Of a stretch of 64,000 nt of DNA, positions 12,377 through 24,570 are shown one piece after another. Under the pieces are notes generated by a model. The model made no database searches. It had not been told where the DNA came from and saw only the letters and a list, made by a program, of their open reading frames with translations. The translations under genes were made by a program, and so were the position numbers. The DNA is from Agelaius tricolor. Taxonomy: Eukaryota; Chordata; Aves; Passeriformes; Icteridae. Each line of letters starts with the position of its first letter. Within the stretch, counting starts at the first letter, position 1. Location of the stretch: NCBI GenBank assembly GCA_023055355.1, contig JALJCS010000001.1, positions 92,489,381 through 92,553,380 of the forward strand. The letters run 5' to 3'.

Positions 12377-15300
12377 GCAACAGCAAAATGGGCTTATTCA
12401 TGTTAGTAGCCCAACTTTTATGTCACTGTTCTTGTGATTAGGCATTGAGTTCAATGTCTGTGAAGGAGTGGCACACAAAGTATTACAATGTGCATAAAAT
12501 TTGTGTGACCTTAAGTTTGTTGATGCTCTGAAATACCTTCTGATCAGGAGGATGCCTTTTGTTTGGTTTTTTTTTTTTCATTTTGGGATATGGCTTCTTA
12601 TTAGGACCATAGGGAATGAGACCTCTGAATTTGGCTCTTGGGTTGGGAACAGGTGTGACTTTGTTGCTGTACCCCTAAACTGATTACATGACATGGGCCT
12701 GATAGTTATTCATTAATGGGAGCTTGGATATAGTTCTCAGGCTTCTTTATCAAAGTCAGGGATCCTATGGCACTATCTCCCTTAGTTTCTTCCCTCAACA
12801 CCCTTTCTCTCACCCAGTGGCACGCCCCTGTTCCCTCCTTAACACTTATGTTCATGTAGCCAGTTGATGAGTCACTATAGAGAACTGAAATGGCCAAAAA
12901 GCATCCACATTTTGCTGTCTAAGCTGATTATATTATGGCACAGAATTGCATTGCAATTCCTTATCTTTAAAGCTAAACCTCTTGAACAAATAAGTGTATT
13001 TTTAGGCTGTGTTTTCTTAGTCTAGTCAGGATTTTCCATAGTAAGACACAATCAAAATCACTCTTGCAACTTTTGCATATATAAATAATAATTATGCTGA
13101 ACATGTTTTTTTAAATGTGCAGATGTTTTCCATTTAGATTAGCTCCTTCTCCCATTCTGTGGGGGCCTCCCTTCTTCAAAGGAAGTTTTAAAAATGTGCT
13201 TTTGGCAGCTATAATGCGGAGGTGCACAACCTGTGAATTCTCCAGAAAGATTAATTCTTACCCAAAAGCAGATTTCAAAAACCCCAACTTCACAAGCTCT
13301 CATCCTATATTGTTTTGTTGTGTACAGAACTCAAACCACAAACTTTGAGGAGCATCTCACTCAATTTGAGATGGTTATTAAAGTCCTTGTTACTGTTAGT
13401 TTTAGCAGAGGTATTTTTAGTTAGGATATTATCCTGTTACTCATAAAATCAAGGAGAGAAAAGAGAAGCAAGTAGAGCATTTTTATACAATTGCCTATAT
13501 AATAAGCAAGAGAAATAGAAACTGCTTATTTGTGGTTAAAAACTTGACCTAGTAGAAAGTCCCGTGTGACCAAGCCAGTAAATGGTTCCATGTAGTCAGT
13601 GTGGGACTGAGTGTCCAAAAGAAGCAGTGTTGACTGCTGCCAAAAATAACAGGCCTGTTTTGTAAGGTATTGACAGAGCGAGTAATTACTGAGGAACATT
13701 TTTATTCAAAGCATTTAAAATATTATTTGGAGTACTGCTAGTTATTTACTACAAACCATGGCAATCTCACTAGAAGTTATGCCTTACCAGTAGCCGTGTA
13801 TGTTTCAGGTGTGAGGATGATGCTTCTTAGGTGGGATTTCAATGCAATGAAAACATACTGAGGCATTAGTCTGAGTGCTGATATGAAAGTGTTGGAAATC
13901 CTGAGGTGGTATGACCTCTGGATCCTGAGTGTTCATCTAATTTTGCAGAGATAAATGTTAAATCACCTTGCAATGTTTAAAGAAATAGACTGTGGAAGAA
14001 AAATTAATAACTGTCAAGATATACCCAGCTGCAATTTAGTGGAGACCTACCTGAAACACGTGTTCAGCACTGGAAGAGGGATGGTTTAAGGAGGATGGAA
14101 AGAATCAAGCTGGATCAAAGGGGAACAGTTAAACATCAAAATTAGAGTGGTGATTGTTTTCTGCTTAAAAGATGTGAATAAACTCTCATGAAATAAACAA
14201 TGTTGAGACAAGCCTTGTTGGCTAAAAATCAGTCTGGCTTACAGGGATGTGAATACTGGCACTTTAATAAAATCAACCAAACAGCAAAGCCTAGTAATAG
14301 AAACCAAGGTCAGAAACTATCCTTATAGGCAGTAAAAAAGCAAAAGACACTAAAGAAAAGTAACTTAATGAAAATAATTATGAATAGTAAGAATGAGGTT
14401 TTCTGTTTTTCCTGATGCTTTTCCTTAGTGATGGTACTTATGGAAGTATTAGATTGTCCCTATAAATATGATAGCTACTTCTTAAATGTAAATTTTATCT
14501 ATCTTAGCAAAAAGTCCTATTTCCCATTTTATTAACAGCAAATGAATATGTTGAAAAAGCTTGAAAAGTTTGTCAAATTCCTTAAATCACAATGTCCAAA
14601 TAATGCTTTGTCAGTTATTAAAAAAAAATAAATGTGATAAATTTTTTCCCTGCACCATGCTGAGCTGGGTGTGGAGGAAGTACTAGTTTTTTCTTTAGAT
14701 GTATCTGGGATGAATTGAAAAAAATCAAAAAGATTAGATTAAAGGTAAGGCTCTTACTGAAAATGAAATGATCCTGGTCCAATGAGAGTTTACAGAATTT
14801 TGGTTGACTTATTTTTTTACCCTTGAAAGACATTTGAATTCTTACTTTTAAGAAATAAGACTAATGAAAAAGCAATTTAAAATATGTATTTCTGTGAAAA
14901 ATAATAAAACACTTGTGGGTTTAAGGTATCTTGGGATTTTTTTCAGCTCTGAAAAGTTCAATATCTTTATCAGTGACTTGGAGGCAATATTTTTTTGTTC
15001 AAGGGTCACAAAAGAGACATGATCTTGTTAAAGTACTATTTCCAGACAGAGGAGTAATGAAATCTAGCAAGACTGATGCCTTGTGTTACATAGAAGTCAA
15101 ACCAATGGTGAATGGGTTTATTTTGACCATAAAAATTTTAATCTAATACTGGATGCTTAGCAGAGGAATGAGAACTGTGTTTATTTGATACCTTAGAAAA
15201 TGGGCTTTGACAAGTTCATGGCTGCCAGACCAATTCTAAACTAATCACATGTGTAAATTCAATACTGGCAACAGCCAGTTGTGGGAGATTTGGAAAGATT

Positions 15301-15686
15301 GTGTGTTAGTTTTAAATTTAAACCATTTACCATAAATTTTAGATAGAAAGCATCCAGCTCTTTCAAACAGTACCTTTACACAATGTGGAAGAGCCAGGAC
15401 AGCTCATATTGAAAGGACCTTTTGCACAGGCATTTTCTAGCAGAAGACATTGTGGTGCTCTGAGCAGCAGCACAGTGCCATGTGGATTGCTCAGGGATCT
15501 GAGGTCATTCCAGCTGCAGCTGCAATGGCTGCAAAGAAGCTGGACACACAAATATTCTCTTGACCTGTGTAGACACAGCTAAAAAGCTGATGGGTCACAT
15601 ATATGTACCCTTAATGTGCAGATGAATCGTGATGGCCAGTTTGCCTTTAAAAAAATGTGTATCTGAACTGTTCGTCTCTTCTCCAA

Positions 15687-15961
15687 AGTAATAATGATGA
15701 GAAAAAATGGCCTCAAGCTGCACCAGGTGGGTTTTAGATGGGATATTAGGAAGAATTTCTTCACAGGAAGGGTTGTTAAACATTGGAACAGACTGTTCAG
15801 GGAAATGGTAGAGTCCCCATCCCTGGAGGTATTTAAAAGCTATGTAGCTGTGGTGCTTAGAGACATGGTTTAGTGCTGGACTTGGCAGTGCTGGGTTAAC
15901 AGTTGGACTCGCTGATCTTAAAGGTATTTTCCAACCTAAGTAATTCTATAATTCTATGATT
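15687..15961 (+). mobile_element. CR1 LINE 3' fragment
   Basis: Sense-oriented CR1 3' end. Recognisable phrases include AATGGCCTCAAGCTGCACCA, GAAGAATTTCTTCACAGGAA, AACATTGGAACAGACTGTTC, GGACTTGGCAGTGCTGGGTT and the terminal TTCTATAATTCTATGAT 8-bp-type tail. It is 5' truncated, as is typical for CR1, and there is no coding potential left. The same subfamily is seen in opposite orientation at 22555-22684. Confidence 0.93.
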
Positions 15962-17137
15962 TAAGCACTGAAAAGTGCACAAGAGGGAGAAATATGCAGG
16001 GCAGCTGCTAAGGCAGCTACTCCTTCCTCTGTGACAGTTCAGGGACTTGTGGGTTGCTATTTCAAGATGTCTCCTACATGCTTGCTTTGGAATATTTTTT
16101 TTCTCTTAACTTACTAAAATATTGAAGTACAGGAATGTGATGGTTCTCACAGTTGCCCTAAATAGGTCAATGAGCATGCCCAGGCTGGCAGTTCCAACTC
16201 CTCTGGAGGAATCACAGGCATCTGTGCTGGAATATGCAGTCCAGAAAAGCTGAGGTGCAAATTCAGGCTCAGCTTTTCAGCTTATCCTAGCTAGCTTTCT
16301 GTATTTCCCCATATTATTTCCAGTTGTTCTAAGAATTTTTAGTAGCCTTCCAAGTTTCATATTCTTGAGGAGTACCTACATATAAATGTGCAAATGAAAG
16401 CTGATGAGAAAAAAGAAACAAATCTGCTTTTATTATTCATATTTCAACCAAAATAGAATCCTGGACAGTAGAAAACTGATTATAGAGGAAACCTGCAATT
16501 TCATACCTTATCAAATCAAAAATATAGACGTGTCAAGTAAATAAATTGTGCAGAGCTGCAGGGATTTCTAAATAAAAGACGATAACAATTTGCATTCATA
16601 TTTAGAGTAGTGCCACTTCTACACTTCTTTTTAAATGTAGTAAATATGTAATGGGAATTAGTATGCTCTCTTTATGAGATTAATGATTTTAAATTTAAGT
16701 TTTTAAATTTATTATTATTTTAAAAAGGTCCTGTTGCCTTCCCCTTGAATGATGATTGTTAGAACTGGAGACATTTCAGTGATAGTTTTACTGTAACATA
16801 GCAATAACATTTCCTGAATTCTATGAATAGAGGTTGGTCCTCTCTATATAAAAAGAGTCTATTTTTGTATCTGGTGCAATATGAGAATCCCATTTCTAAG
16901 TTATATTCTCCAGTGTGCTCCCTAGTAGTTTTGCATATTTCTGCAATACAAATGACACTATGTGTGATCAAAGCAGGTTTCCAGATGTGCAGCTTTTCAT
17001 TTAGGTATGTTGAAATGTTACTGACCAAATTAACCTGGGTGATGGAGAGAGGCTTTTTTTACATGCTCCCAAAATAATCAGGCCAAGGAAAGTGCTCAGA
17101 GGTAATGCTGTGGCTCAGTTGTGCTGAGTTCCAAGCA

Positions 17138-17170
17138 TTAATTAATTAATAATAGTTAATTAACTAACTA
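17138..17170. repeat. (TTAA)-rich simple repeat
   Basis: ATTAATTAATTAATAATAGTTAATTAACTAACTA: decayed tetranucleotide repeat. Confidence 0.75.
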
Positions 17171-20100
17171 TTTATGAAGTAAATATTCTGTGTATTTTTT
17201 TATTTTTTGGTTGCTGCCTGTCTGTGCCAGTCTGGTAGGAGATAATTGCACTTCCCTTTAACAGTTAAGTTTTTTTTTACAAATGGATTTTTTCCCAGTA
17301 GATCTTGCTGCTGTACTGCCTTCTCTGGTAGTATACAGTCAGCACTTGAGGAAGGGAGAAAATAGATGACCATTCCTTTCTCTTCCCCTTTCTGAACTTT
17401 GAGTTGGCAAGAAAACAATGTGATCGGATGCTAATTTCTCTAGAGTCAGTGTCATGAGTAATTTTTTCCATTCTCCAGTGTTAAGAAATATTGAAAAGTA
17501 ATATGATATCTCAATTTGAAGTCCTGTCTCGCCCATTGTGAAAGAGAAAAACTGCTTTATTTTGTCAGAATTGGTATTCTCCTTTTAAATCTATTCAGTT
17601 ATTTGACATGGACTGAATTTGTGTTAGAAGAGGGAATGGACACTGATTTTTTAGATGTGTGCTCTAAAATTGAGGGGGTTTAGTGTTATCTTTCCAGTAT
17701 GTTTCAAAAGATCCACGTCTAAAATAAATATGGCATCATCAATCTCTCCTATACATGCTTTATTAAAGTAACATGAACACCTGGAACTGTGCCAGCATCC
17801 ATATTACACTTGCAGATTTAAAAAATGCTCTGGAGAAGGGATGGCACTTACATCCAGGCCCACCATTTTCCCTCGGTGCAGGGACTGGTGGGTAACATAT
17901 TAGAGTGGATCATGAGTATCTGACAGCTGATGTTCTTCTGTAATTTTTGAGTTTTCCTTTTCTTGCTCTTTAATGCTCTTATTGAATAGCTACAATATGT
18001 CTGTAATACATTCACAACTTGAAAATTTCATATGTTATTTTTACTCAGTATTTGAACTCAGATGGGTTGAGAATATCTAAGTGTAGTAATAAATCTAGAT
18101 TTAGTAGTAATCTAGTTTTATGTGGTAATAAATCAAGATACTGAGATTTCCAGTGTGTTTCAGTCTTCTAAAGGCAACTCTTTGAGTTTGTCTTTTGTCC
18201 CTAGCCTTCTGCAATTTTTTAATTACTTCTTCTGTATCTTCTGTCTTACTGTGTATTTCCATGGCTATATTAAATCTTCAAGAAAATTGTGTACAAATGT
18301 CTTCTGCTTCCTAGGAATGCATTCTACTAATGATATATTAAGGGAGCTGAAACACAAAACATTGCCTACCCCTTTCATGAAGTAATTGTGCCCAGAGGGA
18401 AACAGCATTTCCCACAGTATTTAGAGCTGTTAAAAGTTTTGACTTATTCTCAAATGTAGAAGATCATTTGCTATTCTTTACCATGGTGTTCCCAAGGGAG
18501 CATATTGCATCTCCTCTCTTGTTTTCATTTAGCTTCTTTTCTCATATTTTGTTAGGCACACATCAACAGCTGTGAGTACCAGTGCTTTTACCAATAAAAC
18601 TCAAATATAAATGGGCCTGGATTTTAAACATTTATTCTCTTTAAATATTTTTGTTTCAGAATATGTACACTATCAGCATTTTCTTTAATGTTGCAGTCAC
18701 TTGTAATGGTCTTTGTTCTTTACTATTGCAGTAGAAAGGCATTCTGTGTTTACATTACTACTGTTATGGTGCTCATCTTCTTTTACCCTAACAGAAGGTG
18801 AAAAATACCTTGATCCTCATTTCCTGTCAGTAGCAAAAGTACTTACAGTCCTTTCTAAATACATAAAAAAAATGAGGAAATATTTATTTTTTCACCCAGG
18901 ACTTACTGTTGTTATTATACAGCAAAATGTTAGTGCATTTTAAAAAATTCATCCACTTGTTCCTTGTTCCAGTATAATTAAATTAAAGGAGACTTTCAAG
19001 TACGTATGATCTTTTTAAGATGCATGTTGTATAAGATAATATATTATTGCATATTTCAGTGCCAGATTACATCCACCATCATTCTAAATTGCCTTTCCTA
19101 AAGTTCTCTTATGCTTTCATAAAATACTAAAGATGTATTTGCAGTCTTCTTGTAACCATCCAGCCTTTCCATGTTGCCTATGTACTAAACCCAAATCTAG
19201 ACTTTTCTGGTATACCCACTTAGGTAGCAATGGTTTTGCCTCTTTCTTTCCCATACTTAGGGTTAACTGGAATGGACAGTTATAATCTTGTGTTTGAATT
19301 ATTAGTCTTGAGAGTCTGGAGCCAAACAAGGTAAGCTCAGAAAGACTTAAAAAGAGACGTGGAGCTTGTCATCTTAACTTAAGCTAATCCTCCTGAGATA
19401 ATTTTGTAAGGGGAACAGGTGCTGCTTCTTGTAGAGGAACTGTCTCAAATGGGTCTGATAAATTGTATTTTAAAATGGTTTTTAATATTTATTTTTACTT
19501 GTTGACTATATAAAGAGCCTAGACTAGTTTAGATCTGGAAGTATCCAGTATAGGTTCTTAAGTTAGTTAACATGAATTCATGCTCAGTTTGCACTTCACT
19601 TGCTTCTCTCTGCATCTGATTCGTGGTTACTGTGTGACTCAGGGGACTTGTACAGAGACTGAAACTTGGTTTTGAACTTGTGTCAACCTCTTACTAAAGA
19701 AACTCTTATCTTTGAGAAGTGTCATTCTACTGCTCTATGAGAAATGCCATTCCACTGCTTAGTGCGTGAGAAGACCTCAGCAATTGTCTGCTACTTTTGA
19801 TCTATTTTTATCCTTTAAATATTGTCCTTTTGGCTAGGAATATATGGTATTCTTTTTCTGTGACTGTTAATTTATTATTGTGACATTTGCTATTTGTGAT
19901 TATTTATTTTGTGAAATGTTCTATTTTGTTAGACCACAAAAAATGTGACAAAACTAGGTGGTGCCTCACATTTTCATGTTTACCAAACAATGTGTTGGCA
20001 ATGATTTTTAAGACCTGGGAAGCTGAAGAGAGGAGGGTTTTAGAAGAAAGAATATAGGTGGTGACACAGGATTTAAGTCACAGTTTCAGCTGACACTAGA

Positions 20101-22554
20101 GTGAACGAGCTGTGTACTTTGGTTACAGGCAGTTCTGTCAGTCCATTTAATTTCTTCTTACTTCACTTTCCAGAGCAAGGGGATCTATGAAAGAGGGCAG
20201 AAATGCATATCTGGAAATGCTTATTTTGGATACCATGCATGAATATCCATAGACTAAATTGATGGCAGACTTTGTTTGAAGATACATTGGACATTTCCAA
20301 TTCTTTATGCTCAGAAGACAGCAACAGATAGTGTTTGTTTTCATTGGCTTTCACAGTAACTGCTGTCAGCCTCTTCAGCAATTTCTCAGGCAGTGGGGGA
20401 GACAAGAGAAGGAATGGGCATAAATATAGCTATTATCACAAAAGGTGGGAAAATATGCATTATTTATGGCTCCACATAAGACAGCCTAGCATCTGGGACA
20501 AAGCTTGTCACGCTTGAATTGTAAGGCACTCTTACAAATGTTGGCCTTGCACTAGCAAGTGTACTTTGTGCGCAGAATGACTTTTTATTTTTTTTGACTA
20601 GTGGTATGACAGATATATAATTGAGAAGCCAGCACCAAAATAATATCAACGTATTTTTTCAGTTCAGGGGACACTGTTGATGTGACTTGTTGGTTTAGGA
20701 AGAGGTCCAACCCATTTGGCTCCAAGAAAGAAAATGTCTGAATGTCGTCACAGGAGACAGGGATGTCAGGGTCAAAGGAAAGACCATGTGGAAATAGCTT
20801 ATGAAAGTAAATGAAATAAATAGATATAAGTTTAATAAAACTGAGGAGAGGTCAAAACAAGTGGTAGAGATTTATAGTTACATGTGAATGAAAAAAAAAC
20901 AACAAAATATCGTTACCGTTGGTGTAGAAATTAGATATGCTGGTAACCTAGAACAAGATTTTCAGTTCTGTAAATGGTATCTGTTGATATGTTAAAAGTC
21001 TGTTCAGTCTGATGTACTTGAGACACTCTGCTGTCATAATGTGCAAGCTGATACAATATTAAGAAAATCCTCTTTATTAGTATAATATTAACTATGAGTG
21101 AAAAAGGTCTTTGAAGGTTTTTTAAGGCTTATGTAATCTTTGTAATTTTTCTGATGAAGGAAAATTATTAAGATGGCATTCTTCTGAATACTGCTAATTA
21201 ATAACAAGCCTTTGATGGTGTCATCTTCAAAACAATAAGTCTTTACTCTTTGCTGTTTCACTTTGTTGGTGGTTTGTTTTTTGATTTTGGGTTTGTTTGG
21301 GGTTTTTTCTGTATTTTTGTCTGGTTTTGAAAGCTGGATGAGTCCTTATAATTGGATATTCCAGCTACGTATCCTAAACAAAATTTGTAAGTGCATGAAC
21401 ATAAAGGGAATGATGTGTGCTTCGTGCTTTGCAAAAATGGTATAGAACAGTTAAATGTTTTAAAAGAGTTTGACCCACCCCAAGCAGCTGTATTTTATCA
21501 CTCTCTTGATTAAGCTAAAAAATGTAATGTATTGAGATAGCTACACTCCTGCTAACTACAGGAAAAAAGAAAGAGAAATATCTCCAACTTCTTTAAAGCA
21601 TTTCACTGAGGCTAGAGTTGTCTTTTAGGGTACTATATAGGCTCCCATGAGTACTGCTTGGGCTCTTCTTAAAGATTATTGTTTGGCCACCTTATGTGAT
21701 TTATTATAAACACTTATGGCTGGACCTTCAAGTAGGTTTTAGCACATCATCCCTCATGTTTTTTGAGAGCAAGAAACTTCTGAAAGTTTGGTTGCAGTAA
21801 TCTATTTCTATAGCTTCCAGTTCCCATTATCCATCAGCTGTATTTCAAAGTGTAGGGTATTGTAAAATGTTTCTTGATGTGTGACAGGATATGTGGCTGA
21901 GATTTTAGCCATGTAGCAGCTAGGGTTCATGAAGAAGAAATTGTAGTCTTTAACTCTGTGATACCTGTGGGGTTCAGTTGTGTAGGGAGCTTAATGGTCC
22001 ATCTGAGCCTTTTCTGTGATTCAGAAAAAGCTTTTATAGAAAGTAGATACCAGGAGTTTCAGGAGATTTCTTCTGAAAATTATATTAATAAAATAGGTGA
22101 GATTTCTCAGATTTTTCTGACTATTGTTTGTATGTTAAAATATTAGTGATTACATGCAGTGCAATGTGCTGAAGTCCTAAATGATGTTGGATTCTTCAGG
22201 ACTATTGTTTTCTCAATAGGCAAATGATTAAGTTTTTCAAGAAATGCCACTGGCATGCAGACAGCCATTTGTTTTCAGTTTTACTGTGTAAAATAGTTAT
22301 GCATGCTAAAATTGTGTCTGATGAGATGTTCCTCCAAAACCATGGTTCTGAGTGTCTTCCAAGTTCCAACTCGAATTACAGGCATTTATGGAATTGGCAT
22401 TGTCCCTATCCCTCCAGACAGATGTTAACTTTAGGAGAGGTCTCTCAGACTGTTAAACATAATGCAGAGTATTTATCTTGCCGTTTTGCTTTGTTTTGTT
22501 TTCTTAAAATGCACAGTGACTTACCCTCCTTGTTCTCCTTGCTAATTCTGCTAG

Positions 22555-22684
22555 ATAAGAAAAGACCTGTAAGATCACTGGGTCGCACTGTTAACCCAGC
22601 ACTGCCAAGTCCACCACTAAACCATGTCCTGAAAATGCCACATGTACTTTTAAATACCTCCAGGAATGGGAACTCAACCCCTTT
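22555..22684 (-). mobile_element. CR1 LINE 3' fragment
   Basis: Antisense CR1 3' UTR piece, with AAAAGACCTGTAAGATCACT, AACCCAGCACTGCCAAGTCC, CCACTAAACCATGTCC and TTTTAAATACCTCCAGGAAT. These are the reverse complement of the phrases found at 15687-15961, so both belong to a similar subfamily. The terminal ATTCTATG repeat is not obvious. An open frame at 22224-22706 crosses it and is not a gene. Confidence 0.88.
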
Positions 22685-24359
22685 TCTGCTTCTCAGCTTG
22701 TTCTAATGCTTGAGAACCTGTTCTGTAAAGAACATGCACTTCGTCCGTGGTGAGAGTACCCTGTTCATAGAAAGCATTCTGTTATTTTCAGATTGGCACA
22801 ATTAGCACAGGAAATAAATCTTTCTATACTTTTCCTCAATATTTTTCCAAGATTAGAAGTAATTTCCCCTTCATCCTAGTAATCATGTGCCTTAGTTATG
22901 AGCTGCTTGTGACAGCTGCCACTTGGTGCAGAAGTAAATGTAGATTTAAAAGAAGGACCTGATGAATCCCTATGGTGCTGATACACAAGCATGGTACTAG
23001 GAGAACTCTGGTGCTTTAAAGATCAGTCTAACAAGGAATTTATTATGTTAGTTTTGAAGCTAGCTTTCTGTAACGGAAGATGGTGGCACAATTGTATGTT
23101 TAAAATTGAAAAACTTTTTAGGTTTTCATTTTCTAATATGAAAAACTATCAAGCTAACTTGCTAGCTTTGAAGGCAGTTTTTTCTTTTTTCAATTATAGT
23201 ACCTTCATAAAAAACATATAATCCAATCCTCAGGAAAATGCCTTATTTTCTCCTTATGAACAGGGCATGACTCATGATGGCCATCCTCTTAAACATATAT
23301 CTAATAGTTTTTAGAAGGTAAACTGGTTGAAAATAATCAATGTAAGCTGTTTGACCTAAAAAAAAGGTTCCAATGGCATTTAAATTTCAGGGAAACACCA
23401 TTATTTTTTTGCTTTATCTGCTGGCTAGCAAAGTTATGCTTGAGGTATGTTTCACTACGCAGCTCTTCCCAGGTCTTTCCTGTTTGGAAACTGCCATAAA
23501 GATCAAGGTTCACAGAGCAGTTTTTGCCATATTGTCCAAGTAAATTTACTGCACTAATTTTTTTAATATCAATGGTAACTTACTGAAAAAGCTTTGTTAT
23601 TGTTGTGTGAATCTCTTGTACTGTGTACTGGAAAGGTGAGCAGGTGGAATGAAAGATAAATTGCTTTGAAAAAGATATAATTAATCTGATGTCAGATGTA
23701 TTATTGCTTTAAAATTTTTTAAATTTTAGTATTCAATGAAAAGTATGGCTGTATATGGTTAGCCTAGCTGTAGTGTGTATTACTTATAGTTTTTAGAGCC
23801 CACCAAGTAGAGAGGTTCAGGTATCATTGTGAATTCCAGGTTGTTTTGAAAGGAACTTCTTGAGCATATGCATCATTAATGGACCACTGGCTGTAAATAG
23901 CTGTATGTTTCAAGCTCAGAAATCTTGAATTACACCTAAAAATCATAAGAGAAAATTTCTATAAAAGTATAATTTCTATAAAATGTTTTATCATTTCCAG
24001 CATTTTGGAGTTTAGCTATGAGAGTGACTCAGGTGCATGTAGAGACTCACACTAGAAGGCAACACTCCTCTGCCACTGGGCCATCAACAGCCCTTGAGCT
24101 CTTCATCTGTCACTTGGTTCCACAAACTGACTCGTGGACACAAGTGAGTCATGCCCCAAACACAAATGCATTGTCTGACTTGGAAGAGACAGCAGTCCCT
24201 TGAAAAACCTGAAAAATCAAATCCATGTTGCCCCTTGCTGCTGCAACTTTCTGTCTTTGGATTTTGCACTTGGTGCTCCCTTGCTAATGAGGGCTCACAT
24301 GTGGTGTATCTAAGGTATGTTTGTAAATGCTACCCTCAGGGGGCTGCTGGGTGCTCTTC

Positions 24360-24570
24360 AGCTTTGCGTGCTCACTCTGGGGAATGTGTTTGACTTCCTG
24401 GAAGAGCCCTTGTGGTAGCCATGGCACGGGATGGGGGGAGGCAGGCAGATGGTGCCGTGCGAGGGGGCTGGAGGCTTGTGCCCCTGGGCACGCAGCCACG
24501 GTGTGCCCCCAGCCCTCGCACACTGGGGCCTTTATTCGGTGCCACAGCCATGCGCCGGAAACATCCCACA
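24360..24570. other. GC- and CpG-rich islet in intron
   Basis: About 210 bases with G/C content far above the surrounding intron and about ten CpG dinucleotides, for example in GGCACGGGATGG, GTGCCGTGCGAGGGGG, GGCACGCAGCCACGG and ATGCGCCGGAAAC. Flanking kilobases have very few. Several short overlapping open frames occur, as expected in GC-rich DNA, and none is recognised. It could be a regulatory element, a small unmethylated islet or an unrecognised repeat. Confidence 0.55.

Noticed and set aside
12943..12959. Near-palindrome GAATTGCATTGCAATTC, C/EBP-like
   Set aside because: A single short motif in an intron is not evidence of a regulatory site.
22224..22706. 160-codon sense open frame
   Set aside because: Its second half runs through an antisense CR1 fragment, and the first half has no recognisable domain.
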